In this document: positions 26,531-35,235 of the stretch, one piece after another
How positions within the stretch are numbered: position 1 is the first letter of the stretch
Layout of the letters: every line of letters starts with the position of its first letter
Translations under genes and position numbers: made by a program
Source: Acidobacteria bacterium Ga0077551
GTDB lineage: Bacteria; Pseudomonadota; Alphaproteobacteria; Caulobacterales; Hyphomonadaceae
NCBI GenBank assembly: GCA_001464545.1
Contig: LNFC01000023.1
Coordinates: 124,001 to 188,000, forward strand
DNA: 64,000 bases
Reading direction: 5' to 3'
Notes under the pieces: model-generated
The model's input: only the letters and a program-made list of their open reading frames with translations
The model's database searches: none
What the model was told of the DNA's origin: nothing

Positions 26531-27285
26531 CCGAGTCTCTGGCGCGAGGCCCAGAGGCAGTTGAGGAAGACGAACGTCGCAGTGAAGCCGAGGAAATAGG
26601 CGACCGCGCGCAGCTCGAGCACGCCGCGCTGCGCGCCTTCAAACTGGGTGATGAAGGAAAAGCGCGCCACGATGTCGGCAAAGCCGGTGCCGAACAGGCT
26701 CTGCACGGTTGACAGCACAAGTGGCCAGCCGGCGGCGGTGAACACGAAGGCGATCACCACGCTGATCACGAATGAGGTCACCTGACTGCCGGTCAGTGCC
26801 GAGACGGCGGCGCCGATCGAGAGATAGGCCCCGGCCATCAGCAGGCTGACGAAATAGGCGAGGGCAATGGCGGTGTTGTCCGGGCTGCCGAGGAAGTTCA
26901 CCGAGGCCCACATCGGCAGGGTGAGCAGCAGGCCGGCCGCGGCGACGGTCCAGGCCGCCATCAGCTTGCCGAGGACGAGGCCCGGAATGCCGAGCGGCAG
27001 GGAGAGCAGCAGCTCATCCGTCCCGCTCGCCTTCTCGTCGGCCCAGAGGCGCATCGCGAGGGCCGGCAGGAAGATCATGTAGAGCCAGGGATGCCAGACG
27101 AAGAAGGGCTGCAGATCCGCCACGCCCGTGTCGAAGAAGCGCCCCGCCTCCCAAGTGAACAGACCAAGCGCCAGCAGGAACACCGCGAGGAAGACATACG
27201 CCATAGGCGTCGCGAAATAGGCGCCCAGCTCACGCCGGTAGGTCGCGGAAAAGCCGCTCATCTGGCGCGTCAGGTAACCGGTCAC
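26527..27285 (-). CDS. GldF-like ABC transporter permease
   Basis: A 252-residue six-helix permease of the ABC-2 type. It opens with SATYRRELGAYFATPMAYVF, the typical GldF start. A GTG at 27285 is preferred because it overlaps the ATPase stop as GTGA and follows GAGGA; the ATG at 27261 has no visible ribosome site. The frame continues upstream to 27423 but within the ATPase gene. The gene ends overlapping the GldG-like start by 4 nt. Confidence 0.87.
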   Translation of the reverse strand: MTGYLTRQMSGFSATYRRELGAYFATPMAYVFLAVFLLALGLFTWEAGRFFDTGVADLQPFFVWHPWLYMIFLPALAMRLWADEKASGTDELLLSLPLGIPGLVLGKLMAAWTVAAAGLLLTLPMWASVNFLGSPDNTAIALAYFVSLLMAGAYLSIGAAVSALTGSQVTSFVISVVIAFVFTAAGWPLVLSTVQSLFGTGFADIVARFSFITQFEGAQRGVLELRAVAYFLGFTATFVFLNCLWASRQRLG

Positions 27286-28013
27286 AGGGTTTCGTCCTCG
27301 ACCTGGTCGGTGAGGCGGGAGAACGCCGATTCGAGTGATCCGTCCTCGGAGCGCCGGGCAAGGCCGGCCGGCGTGTCGTCGGCGATCACCCGGCCCCGGT
27401 CGATCAGCACGGCGCGGTGGCACATGGCCGGTACTTCGGTCAGCGTGTGGGTGGAAATGATGATCGCCTTGCTCGGCGCCATCCGGGCGATCAGCGCGCG
27501 CACGGCGCGCTTCTGGTTGGGATCAAGGCCGTCCGTCGGCTCATCCAGCACCAGCACGGGCGGATCATGCAGGATAGCCCCGGCCAGCCCAACCCGGCGC
27601 CGGTAGCCCTTCGAGAGATCGCCGATCCGCTGATGGCTGACACTCAGGATGCGCGCGTCGGCAATCGCCCGGTCCACCGCGTCCCGGCGCGACTTGCGGG
27701 GCAGGGCGCGGGCCTCGGCGAGAAAGCGCAGGAATTCCGGCGGGGTCATGTCCTCGTAGAGCGGCGCCCCTTCCGGAAGGTAGCCGAGCGAGGCCTGCGC
27801 CGCGCGGCGGTCGGAGATGATGGATTGGCCATCGATCAGCGCATCGCCCGAATCGGGCTCCAGCACTCCGGCGATCATCCGCATAGTGGTGGATTTCCCC
27901 GCGCCATTCGGCCCGAGGAAGCCGAGCACGGTGCCCTTTTCCACGGTAAACGACACGCCGCGCACGGCGTGCTTCGCCCCGTAGGATTTCTCGAGCGCTT
28001 TGACTTCCAGCAT
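27282..28013 (-). CDS. ABC transporter ATP-binding protein (GldA-like)
   Basis: A 243-residue ABC ATPase. Walker A is GPNGAGKSTTM, the Q-loop is LGYLPEGAPLYEDMTP, the signature is LSKGYRRRVGLA and Walker B is VLVLDEPTDGLD. The ATG at 28013 is chosen over the TTG at 28043, since the ATG directly precedes the MLEVKALEKSYG start typical of the family. It is the first gene of the four-gene operon and would power export or complex assembly in the inner membrane with the GldF/GldG-like pair. Confidence 0.92.
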   Translation of the reverse strand: MLEVKALEKSYGAKHAVRGVSFTVEKGTVLGFLGPNGAGKSTTMRMIAGVLEPDSGDALIDGQSIISDRRAAQASLGYLPEGAPLYEDMTPPEFLRFLAEARALPRKSRRDAVDRAIADARILSVSHQRIGDLSKGYRRRVGLAGAILHDPPVLVLDEPTDGLDPNQKRAVRALIARMAPSKAIIISTHTLTEVPAMCHRAVLIDRGRVIADDTPAGLARRSEDGSLESAFSRLTDQVEDETL

Positions 28014-28101
28014 GCCTTGCGGGTGCCTCACCTTCTGCCCCAAGCTGATAGACCGCTTGGCCCTCCGCTTCCAGTGTGCGGGCTGAGAGATTACGCCGGA
28101 T

Positions 28102-28857
28102 TTAGGCGCTGAAGCGCGCCACTTCCTCGATCAGACACTTCGCCGCGACCTCGACGATCTTCCCGCCGTCCGCCGCATTCGACAGCGTCGGGTCGGAGCC
28201 GATGCGGCCATCCGGGAAATCACGGCGATAGCGCACGGCGTCGCTGATCGTGCCGGTGGGGGCGATCTTCGGGCTCATCGGCGTGTGCTGGCGCTCGCGG
28301 TCCGGAAAGGCCCAGTAGGTGACGGACACTTCCGAGGCGGTCGCGTGGCTGCCATGGCCTACGGGATAGAGCTGGTTGCAGACGTTCATCACCTCCCGGT
28401 AATCCCACCAGTCGCGCCGCTTGAGCGCCAGGTCCGGCCGGTTGTCCGCTCCCTTCGGGTCATAGCTGCGCCGGGCGTGGATCTCGGCGAACGCAGCCTC
28501 GATGGTGGAGATATTGCCGCCATGGCCATTGAACCACAGTACCCGCTCGAAGCCGTGGCGCACGAGGCTCTCCGTCCAGTCCGCCATCGCCGCCATCATG
28601 GTCGAGGGGCGCAGCGTGATCGTGCCGGGAAAGCCGAGATGGTGCTGCGCGCAGCCGACATTGAAGGTCGGCCCGACGAGGATATCGTCCGGCGCGAGGC
28701 TCTCGGCATGGTTGGCGATGATCTCCGGGCACAGCGCATCCGTACCGATGAAGCCGTTCGGTCCATGCTGCTCGAACGAGCCGATGGGGATGACGATGGT
28801 CTTCGATTTCTTCAGCCAGGCTTCGATGTCCGGCCAGGTCGAGACGGGAAGGCGCAT
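28102..28857 (-). CDS. Creatininase-family amidohydrolase
   Basis: A 251-residue protein. The ATG at 28857 follows AAGGA; the frame is open upstream to 28935. Metal and substrate motifs are SFEQHGPNGFIGTDA, VGCAQHHLGFPGTITL and WFNGHGGN, standard for the creatininase superfamily, which also includes riboflavin-degradation and FAPy deformylase enzymes. It lies four bases after purK in the same direction, so it is likely cotranscribed with purEK. The substrate is not known; creatinine is unlikely to be the natural one. Confidence 0.88.
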   Translation of the reverse strand: MRLPVSTWPDIEAWLKKSKTIVIPIGSFEQHGPNGFIGTDALCPEIIANHAESLAPDDILVGPTFNVGCAQHHLGFPGTITLRPSTMMAAMADWTESLVRHGFERVLWFNGHGGNISTIEAAFAEIHARRSYDPKGADNRPDLALKRRDWWDYREVMNVCNQLYPVGHGSHATASEVSVTYWAFPDRERQHTPMSPKIAPTGTISDAVRYRRDFPDGRIGSDPTLSNAADGGKIVEVAAKCLIEEVARFSA

Positions 28858-28861
28858 GGGA

Positions 28862-29941
28862 TCAGTCCTTTCGGGGGCCGAGGCGGCGCGTGATGTGGCC
28901 CATCTTGCGGCCGGGCCGGGCTTCGCGCTTGCCATACAGGGTCAGCGTGTCATTGGGCCCGAGGCTGGCCGGGGTGACAACCCCGGCTTCGCCGATCAGG
29001 TTGATCATCTCGGCATCGAACAGGCGGTGCGTATCACCCAGCGGCCAGCCGGCGACGCAGCGGATATGCTGTTCGAACTGGCCGGTCTGGCAGGCCTCCG
29101 GCGTCCAATGGCCGGAATTGTGCACGCGCGGCGCAAACTCGTTGGCCAGCAAGGTGCCGTCCGGCAGTACGAAGAATTCCAGCGCCAGCACGCCGACATG
29201 GTCCAGCGCTTCGGCCAGCGTCACCGCCTTCGCCCGGGCCTCGTCCTCGATCGCTTTCGGCAGGCCGGACGGGACGGTCGAAACGGACAGGATGCCGTCC
29301 TTGTGCAGATTGCGCGGCGGCGCCCAGGTGCGCGTCTCCCCACCCGGCGCGCGCGCCACGATCACGGAAATCTCGCACTGGAAGGCGATCGCCGCCTCAA
29401 GGATCGCGGGCGCCTCGCCGATCCGGTTCCAGGCCGCTTCGGCCTCGCCGGGAGACCGGATCCAGGCCTGTCCCTTGCCGTCATAGCCTTCGCGCCGCGT
29501 CTTCAGGACACCCTTGCCGCCCAGTGTTTCCAGCGCAGCCGTGATGTCGCCCGGTCCGTCCACCGGCTCGAACGGCGCCGTGGCAATGCCCTGCGCCTTG
29601 AGGAAAGTCTTCTCGGTATAGCGGTCCTGCGACACGGTCAGCGAGGCAGCGCGCGGGCGTACCGGCGTGCCGGCAGCTTCCACCGTCTCGATCGTCAGTA
29701 CCGGGACATTCTCGAACTCCAGCGTCACCGCATCGCAGGCGGTCGCGAATTCGGTCAGCGCGTCGATATCGTCCCAGGCCGCCGACCAGGCGCCTGCTGC
29801 GACACGTCCTGCCGGCGGATCGTCCTCCGGCGAATAGATCAGCATGTCGAATCCGAGCTGCGCGCCGGCGCTCGCCAGCATCCGGCCGAGCTGTCCGCCG
29901 CCGAGAATGCCGATGGTCGCGCCGGGCCGTAGCGGCGTCAT
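28862..29941 (-). CDS. purK: N5-carboxyaminoimidazole ribonucleotide synthase PurK
   Basis: A 359-residue ATP-grasp enzyme of purine synthesis that carboxylates AIR using bicarbonate and ATP. The N-terminus has [20 protein letters not shown], and the ATP-grasp region includes [15 protein letters not shown] and [12 protein letters not shown], with [14 protein letters not shown] near the end. Its start overlaps the purE stop by 4 nt (29938-29941). Length is normal. Confidence 0.96.
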   Translation of the reverse strand: MTPLRPGATIGILGGGQLGRMLASAGAQLGFDMLIYSPEDDPPAGRVAAGAWSAAWDDIDALTEFATACDAVTLEFENVPVLTIETVEAAGTPVRPRAASLTVSQDRYTEKTFLKAQGIATAPFEPVDGPGDITAALETLGGKGVLKTRREGYDGKGQAWIRSPGEAEAAWNRIGEAPAILEAAIAFQCEISVIVARAPGGETRTWAPPRNLHKDGILSVSTVPSGLPKAIEDEARAKAVTLAEALDHVGVLALEFFVLPDGTLLANEFAPRVHNSGHWTPEACQTGQFEQHIRCVAGWPLGDTHRLFDAEMINLIGEAGVVTPASLGPNDTLTLYGKREARPGRKMGHITRRLGPRKD

Positions 29942-30432
29942 CCCTCGGGGGCCTCTTTCACGCTGGCGGTCTGCGCGGCGCGGAAGGCGTCCAGCTTTGC
30001 GGCAACGCCGGCGTCGTCCAGCGCGATGATCGAGGCAGCCAGGATGCCGGCATTCGCCGCGCCCGCCTCGCCGATGGCCAGCGTGCCGACAGGCACCCCT
30101 TTCGGCATCTGCACGATGGACAGGAGGCTATCGAGCCCCTTCAGCGCCTTGGATTGCACGGGGACGCCCAGCACGGGCAGGGGGGTCATCGAGGCGGCCA
30201 TGCCCGGCAGGTGCGCTGCGCCGCCGGCGCCCGCGATGATTACCTTGAGGCCGCGCCCCTTTGCCGATTTGGCATACTCCACCAATCGGTCCGGCGTGCG
30301 GTGGGCGGAGACGATTCGCGCCTCATACGCCACGCCAAGCGTCTCCAGCATCCGCGCGGCCTCCTGCATGACCGGCCAGTCGGACTGGCTGCCCATGATG
30401 ATGCCCACTACCGGGGTCTTGCCCGCTGCCAT
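29938..30432 (-). CDS. purE: N5-carboxyaminoimidazole ribonucleotide mutase PurE
   Basis: A 164-residue enzyme that converts N5-CAIR to CAIR. The class I signature [10 protein letters not shown], the SAHRTPDRL motif and the [12 protein letters not shown] loop are complete. The ATG at 30432 is preceded by GAGG; the frame extends upstream to 30492 without support. It is first in the purE-purK-creatininase unit and is divergent from a diguanylate cyclase gene. Confidence 0.97.
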   Translation of the reverse strand: MAAGKTPVVGIIMGSQSDWPVMQEAARMLETLGVAYEARIVSAHRTPDRLVEYAKSAKGRGLKVIIAGAGGAAHLPGMAASMTPLPVLGVPVQSKALKGLDSLLSIVQMPKGVPVGTLAIGEAGAANAGILAASIIALDDAGVAAKLDAFRAAQTASVKEAPEG

Positions 30433-30586
30433 TGCCCCGCCTCGCTGCCGGAAAGCGCGCACCTTAAGTGTGCCGGGGCGCGGGTCAACCATTCGTATGC
30501 CAACCTTCCGGGCAGGCCCCGTTCGCGCGTCAGGCGAAATGCGACCGGGTCTCTACAGGCCGCCCATTCGGCGCTATCTTGCGGCG

Positions 30587-31273
30587 ATGGCAAAAGACTT
30601 CCCCCCCTTTGATTCGGCCGAACGGCGCGCCCTGCTGGACGCGCTCGGGCTGGATCTGAAGCAGCTCGACCGGCGCACCCGCGCCGCAATCGAAGCGCTG
30701 AGCGAGGAAGTTCTGGCCCTGCGCGACGAATCGGCCGCGCTCAAGGCGGCGCTCGCCGACGCCGAACTGCTGGCCGACAATGACGCGCTGGTGCCGATCT
30801 TCAACCGCCGCGCCTTCGAGCGCGAGGTCCGGCGCGAGATCGCCCTGTCGGGCCGGTTCCAGACGCCCCTGTCGCTGATCTTCATCGATCTCGACAATTT
30901 CAAGCTGGTGAATGACACCTACGGCCATGCGGCGGGCGACGGCGTGCTCCTCAAAGTCGCCGGCATCCTGCAGGACCGGACCCGCGAAACCGACATCGTC
31001 GGCCGCCTCGGCGGGGACGAGTTCGGCGTTGTGCTGGCCCATGCCACCTATGACGACACCCTCCGCAAGGCGGCCCAGTTGGCGCAGGCCATCGACGCCC
31101 TGGAAGTGCGCGACGAGGCGAGCCCCGCCACCCCGGTGGTCCGGATCGGCGCCAGCTGCGGCGTTGTCGAATGGCGCACCGGCCAGAGCGCCGCCGCCCT
31201 GATTGCACGGGCAGATCAGGCCATGTTTGTGGAAAAGTCCCAGCGCAAGGCAGCCGGGCGGGCAGCCCGCTGA
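30587..31273 (+). CDS. Soluble diguanylate cyclase (GGDEF domain)
   Basis: A 228-residue protein with a short N-terminal helical part (residues 1-60) and a GGDEF domain. The active-site motif is GGDEF and an inhibitory I-site (RETD) lies five residues upstream, so the enzyme is predicted to make c-di-GMP and be product-inhibited. No transmembrane or sensor domain is seen. The ATG at 30587 is the first that gives a sensible start (MAKDFPPF). Two further c-di-GMP proteins are at 44169 and 50781. Confidence 0.92.
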   Translation: MAKDFPPFDSAERRALLDALGLDLKQLDRRTRAAIEALSEEVLALRDESAALKAALADAELLADNDALVPIFNRRAFEREVRREIALSGRFQTPLSLIFIDLDNFKLVNDTYGHAAGDGVLLKVAGILQDRTRETDIVGRLGGDEFGVVLAHATYDDTLRKAAQLAQAIDALEVRDEASPATPVVRIGASCGVVEWRTGQSAAALIARADQAMFVEKSQRKAAGRAAR

Positions 31274-31389
31274 CCAAATGTCGGACAGTTAACAAAAACA
31301 GGGTCCGTATTGCATGACTCCGGGCCCCGCTTGTGGCATGTTGAGGAAACGGCCTCATAAGTGCCGTGCTGAAAAACAGGAGACTGCCC

Positions 31390-31557
31390 ATGTCGCTCAA
31401 TGGTCGGATCAGTGAGCTCGCTGCAAAGCATCGCCACCTGGACGAACAGATAGCCGCCGAACAGAAGCGCCCCTCCAGCGATGATCTGACGGTCAAGGAT
31501 TTGAAGCGACAGAAATTGAAGATTAAGGAGCAGCTGCGACAGTTGAAAGCCAGCTGA
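31390..31557 (+). CDS. DUF465/YdcH family small protein
   Basis: A 55-residue, highly charged protein predicted to be two helices. The sequence LAAKHRHLDEQIAAEQ and the C-terminal VKDLKRQKLKIKEQL are typical of DUF465 (YdcH), a widespread family of unknown function in proteobacteria. The ATG at 31390 follows AGGAGA. It stands alone between the diguanylate cyclase and the SDR. Confidence 0.88.
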   Translation: MSLNGRISELAAKHRHLDEQIAAEQKRPSSDDLTVKDLKRQKLKIKEQLRQLKAS

Positions 31558-31634
31558 CGCCAATCCCCTTGGCCCGCATCTTGCGGACTGGCCGGGACAC
31601 ATAAGTGGCCTCAGCCATCCGGAGACATGGGCTT

Positions 31635-31694
31635 ATGAAACCTTGCCAATCCCCGCGCGCCGCGCAGCAACCTGCGGTGCGCGCCGATGGGTGA
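31635..31694 (+). other. Possible 19-codon leader ORF and hairpin before the SDR
   Basis: ATG at 31635 opens a 19-codon frame (MKPCQSPRAAQQPAVRADG) whose TGA at 31692-31694 overlaps the SDR start at 31687. The region also folds into a stem: GCGCGC (31655-31660) pairs with GCGCGC (31679-31684) and CGCAG (31663-31667) with CTGCG (31672-31676). No ribosome site is visible for the SDR itself, so translation could depend on readthrough from this leader. It is a suggestion only. Confidence 0.35.
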
Positions 31695-32445
31695 GCCCGT
31701 AACGCTCGTACTCGGGCTTGGCCGCGAAGTCGGCGACGCGATCGCGCGCACCTTCCAGGAGGACGGCCACCGCGTCCTCGTCGCTGACGCTTCGGCCGAA
31801 CGCCTCGAATCAGCACGCGACGCGCTGGAAGAGGGCGCGGCCACCTATCACGGCGAACTGCACACCCGTCTCGGACTGCGCAACGCCATCACGGCGGCCC
31901 TCGAAGCCTTCGGCCGCATCGACAATGCCGTGATCATTCCGGAGATCGAGGAAGGCGACCACCTGCTCGATTTCGCCCAGGAAAAATTCGAGAAGGCGCT
32001 CGCCCGCTCCGCCCGCGGCGCCGCCCTCGCGCTGCGTGTGATCTCTGAGCGCCTGCTCGAGCAGGAAGACCTGCCGCAGGCCGGCGTCCAGCGCATCCCG
32101 CAGAAGGGCACGATCACCTTCGTCCTCGGCTACGCCGCCATCGCCTCGATGCCCGGCCGGTTCACCGAAAGCGTCGGCCAGCACGCGATTCTCGGCGTGG
32201 TGAAAGCGGGCGCGCTCGAACTCGCCGAGCATGCGATCCGCGTCAACGCCGTGATCGCCATCCGTCCGCGTGAGGAGCGTTCCGAAACCTGGACCGCGCG
32301 CCGCGTCCCCCTCGGCCGCGCCGCCCTCGCCGACGAAATCGCCGAAGCCGCGCGCTACATCGCTTCCCCGCAGGCCGCCTACCTCACCGGCCAGAGCCTC
32401 ATCCTCGACGGCGGCCGCTCCACCCTGTCGGGCCTGCTGGATTAG
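31687..32445 (+). CDS. SDR-family protein lacking the catalytic tyrosine
   Basis: A 252-residue Rossmann-fold protein. The N-terminus TLVLGLGREVGDAIA follows the SDR nucleotide motif loosely, and the end LTGQSLILDGG is the usual SDR close. The expected YxxxK motif is replaced: the aligned segment is HAILGVVKAGALELA, keeping Lys but with Leu in place of Tyr. NNAG is also altered to DNAVIIPE. It may be a non-catalytic or divergent member. The stop overlaps the convergent phoD stop (32442-32445). Confidence 0.75.
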   Translation: MGEPVTLVLGLGREVGDAIARTFQEDGHRVLVADASAERLESARDALEEGAATYHGELHTRLGLRNAITAALEAFGRIDNAVIIPEIEEGDHLLDFAQEKFEKALARSARGAALALRVISERLLEQEDLPQAGVQRIPQKGTITFVLGYAAIASMPGRFTESVGQHAILGVVKAGALELAEHAIRVNAVIAIRPREERSETWTARRVPLGRAALADEIAEAARYIASPQAAYLTGQSLILDGGRSTLSGLLD

Positions 32446-34130
32446 GCGGGCGACAGTTCCGTCACGCCGCCCTTGGCATAGGCCGCCTTGAAGCTCGCGG
32501 CCGTTTCGGCGGTGTAGTCGAGGGCATACACGGTCGAGACTTTGCGGAACGTCGCCTGCATTTCGCCCGGTGACAGCGTCACCAGCGTGTAGCCATGGCC
32601 GAACGGGTCGTGCCAGATGATCTCGTCGTTCGCATCGGCGATCTGCTGGCCGAGGTCCGGCATCGCCTTCACATAGGCGCCCATGCCGGGCGAGCTGATC
32701 GAGGTGCAGCCGAACTCCACGCCGCGCCGGACGCCGCCCGCGTCGAACAGTTCGTTGGCATAGGCCGTGTGCGTATCGCCGGCGAGGGTGACCAGCGAGG
32801 CGCCCGCCTCCGCCACGCTGGCATAAAGCCGCTCGCGCGCGGCCGGATAGCCGTCCCAGGCATCGAGGTTCCACGGCAGGCCCAGCGCCGTGAACGGCAG
32901 GAAGGCGACGACTTCCGGACGGTCCTGCGCGGCCACCTGTTCGGGCGTCATGATCTTGGTGAAATCCGGCAGCTTGTTCTTCGCCATGATCACCTGGTTG
33001 GCCAGCACCTGCCAGGCCGCGCCGGACTGGACAGAGGCTTTCAGCTCTGCTGCCAGCCAGGCTTCCTGCTCGGCGCCCAGCATCGTGCGCGAAGGATCGG
33101 CCACCGCCATCATCGTCTTCATTACCCGCGCGCCGATCTCTTCCTGCGTCGCCGCGCCGGCCAGAGCCGAGCCCCAGTCGAGCGGCTCCGAACGTCCGGT
33201 CAGGCGCGAGTCGATGGCGTGGACGGTCGCGACATTGCCGAAGCGGAATGTGCGCCAGACGGCCGAGGTGAATTCGCCGGGCTTCGCCTCGCGGATCGGC
33301 ATCCATTCGAAATAGGCCTGCAGCGCGCGCATCTTGCGGTCGCTCCACACGCCTTCCGTCGCCGGATCGTGGTTCTCGGCGCCCGTCCGGTAGGAATCGT
33401 TGGCGCTCTCGTGGTCGTCCCAGGTGCAGATCCAGGGCGCTGCGGCGTGCGCCGCCTGCAGGCCGGGATCGGTCTTGTACTGCGCATGGCGGCGGCGATA
33501 GTCCGAAAGGGAAAGGATCTCCGTAGGCGGATCATGCGGCCGGCCCAGTTGCGCGGCGACATCGCCGCCATACCCGTCGGTGCCATACTCATAGAGATAG
33601 TCGCCAAGGTGCACGATGGCGTCGAGTCCCGCTTCCTTCGACAGTTCAGTATACGCCGTGAACAGGCCGAACTGGTAGTTCGAGCACGACACCACGCCCA
33701 GCTTCACCGGCGCCGTTCCGTCAGCCGACGTCGTCCGCGTGCGCCCGGAGGGCGAGATCACGTCCCCGTCCGCCGCCTTGGCGCGGAAAAGGAAAGTGTA
33801 CTCCGTGGCCGGCTTCAGCCCCGAAGCGTCGGCCTTGACCGTGTAGTCGCGCGCCTCACTCGTCACGACTTCGCCGGTCGCCGCCGGCGCCGAGGCGCCC
33901 GCTTCCGTCACTTCCCAGGTCACCGTCACCGGGCCGCTGCCCGACAGCGGGGTCACGCGGGTCCACAGGATCACGCTGCCGGGCAGGGGGTCGCCGGAGG
34001 CCACGCCGTGCAGGAAGGCCAGCTCGCCCTCGAAGCCCTTGGCCGCTATCGGAGCCGTCTGGCAGGCCGCAAGGCCGATCGTACCGAGGGCTGCGCCGCC
34101 CAGAAGCCCGCGCCGTGTAACCTGTGTCAT
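32442..34130 (-). CDS. phoD: Alkaline phosphatase D (PhoD)
   Basis: A 562-residue exported phosphodiesterase/phosphatase. The N-terminus has a Tat motif (TRRGLLGG) and a possible lipobox at LAAC. The N-terminal PhoD domain is followed by the metallophosphatase core with GDYLYEY, WDDHESANDSY and LAGDTHTAY, which hold the metal ligands. It would release phosphate from organic esters outside the cytoplasm. No pho-box was identified. It is divergent from rluD and shares stop codons with the SDR on its 3' side. Confidence 0.92.
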   Translation of the reverse strand: MTQVTRRGLLGGAALGTIGLAACQTAPIAAKGFEGELAFLHGVASGDPLPGSVILWTRVTPLSGSGPVTVTWEVTEAGASAPAATGEVVTSEARDYTVKADASGLKPATEYTFLFRAKAADGDVISPSGRTRTTSADGTAPVKLGVVSCSNYQFGLFTAYTELSKEAGLDAIVHLGDYLYEYGTDGYGGDVAAQLGRPHDPPTEILSLSDYRRRHAQYKTDPGLQAAHAAAPWICTWDDHESANDSYRTGAENHDPATEGVWSDRKMRALQAYFEWMPIREAKPGEFTSAVWRTFRFGNVATVHAIDSRLTGRSEPLDWGSALAGAATQEEIGARVMKTMMAVADPSRTMLGAEQEAWLAAELKASVQSGAAWQVLANQVIMAKNKLPDFTKIMTPEQVAAQDRPEVVAFLPFTALGLPWNLDAWDGYPAARERLYASVAEAGASLVTLAGDTHTAYANELFDAGGVRRGVEFGCTSISSPGMGAYVKAMPDLGQQIADANDEIIWHDPFGHGYTLVTLSPGEMQATFRKVSTVYALDYTAETAASFKAAYAKGGVTELSPA

Positions 34131-34218
34131 GCCGTATCTCCCCGCATTTCGCGCCTTATGGCGCAGTCATGTGAAGCCAGCATGACGCAGGCCGCATCCC
34201 TCGTCTATAAGCCGCGCC

Positions 34219-35235
34219 ATGAGCCAGATCGAAATCATTGCCGCCCCCGAAGACGCAGGCCAGCGCCTCGACGCCTTCCTCGCCGCAAAGGCGGGCGAGA
34301 TCTCGCGCACGCGTGCCAAGGCGCTGATCGAGGAAGGCGCGGTCACGGTCGATGGCCGCCCCGAAGCCAGCCCCCGCGCCGCCATCAAGGCCGGCAGTGT
34401 CTATGTCGTCGCGCTGCCCGCCCCGGTTGCCGCCGAGCCGCAGGCCGAGGACATCCCGCTCGACATCCTGTTCGAGGACGCTCACCTCATCATCCTCAAC
34501 AAGGCCGCCGGCATGGCCGTCCACCCCGCGCCCGGCAGCGAAGAAGCCACCCTCGTCAATGCGCTACTGCACCATTGCCAGGGTCAGCTCTCCGGAATCG
34601 GCGGCGTCGAACGCCCCGGCATCGTCCACCGGCTCGACAAGCTGACCAGCGGTGTGATGGTCGCGGCGAAGACGGAAGCCGCCCATACCGGCCTCGCCGC
34701 CTTGTTCGAACGCCATGACATCGAGCGCATGTACCTAGCTGTCACGCGCGGCGCCCCGCGCCCGCTGGTGGGCACGGTCGACGCCGCCATCGCCCGCTCC
34801 CAGACCGACCGCAAGAAAATGTCCGTGCACAGAAACCCGGACAGCCCCGCCGCCCGGCGGGCCGTCACCCACTACAGGGCGATCGAAACCTTCGGGGAGC
34901 GCGACAAGCACACGCACGCGCCCGCCGCCGCGCTTCTGGAGTGCCGTCTCGAAACCGGCCGCACCCACCAGATCCGGGTTCACATGGCGCATATCGGCGC
35001 GCCGATCCTCGGGGATCCCGTCTATGGCCGCCAGATGCACCTGACGGCGCTCGGCTCAGGCGCCGGGCACGACGCTGCCATCGCCGCCGCAAAGGGCATG
35101 GATCGCCAGGCGCTGCACGCCGCCGTCCTCGGCTTTGTCCACCCGGTCACCGGCAAGACCCTGCGCTTCGAAGCGCCGGTCCCGGAGGATATGGCTGGGT
35201 TGATTGCCGCGCTGAAGCGGCTGCCGAAGGACTAG
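34219..35235 (+). CDS. rluD: RluA-family 23S rRNA pseudouridine synthase (RluD-like)
   Basis: A 338-residue protein with an N-terminal S4 domain (about residues 14-75) and the RluA catalytic domain. The catalytic aspartate is in GIVHRLDKLTSGVMVAAKT; the usual motif is HRLDKxTSG. The block ALLECRLETGRTHQIRVHMA and the GDPVYG motif are also present. RluD modifies helix 69 of 23S rRNA and needs no metal or cofactor. The stop overlaps that of the convergent DUF3108 gene (CTAG, 35232-35235). Confidence 0.88.
   Translation: MSQIEIIAAPEDAGQRLDAFLAAKAGEISRTRAKALIEEGAVTVDGRPEASPRAAIKAGSVYVVALPAPVAAEPQAEDIPLDILFEDAHLIILNKAAGMAVHPAPGSEEATLVNALLHHCQGQLSGIGGVERPGIVHRLDKLTSGVMVAAKTEAAHTGLAALFERHDIERMYLAVTRGAPRPLVGTVDAAIARSQTDRKKMSVHRNPDSPAARRAVTHYRAIETFGERDKHTHAPAAALLECRLETGRTHQIRVHMAHIGAPILGDPVYGRQMHLTALGSGAGHDAAIAAAKGMDRQALHAAVLGFVHPVTGKTLRFEAPVPEDMAGLIAALKRLPKD

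Noticed and set aside
32595-34718. 707-codon plus-strand open frame opposite phoD
   Set aside because: It is an antisense shadow of phoD and rluD; high GC keeps stop codons rare in this frame, and the translation is Arg/Gly-rich without motifs.
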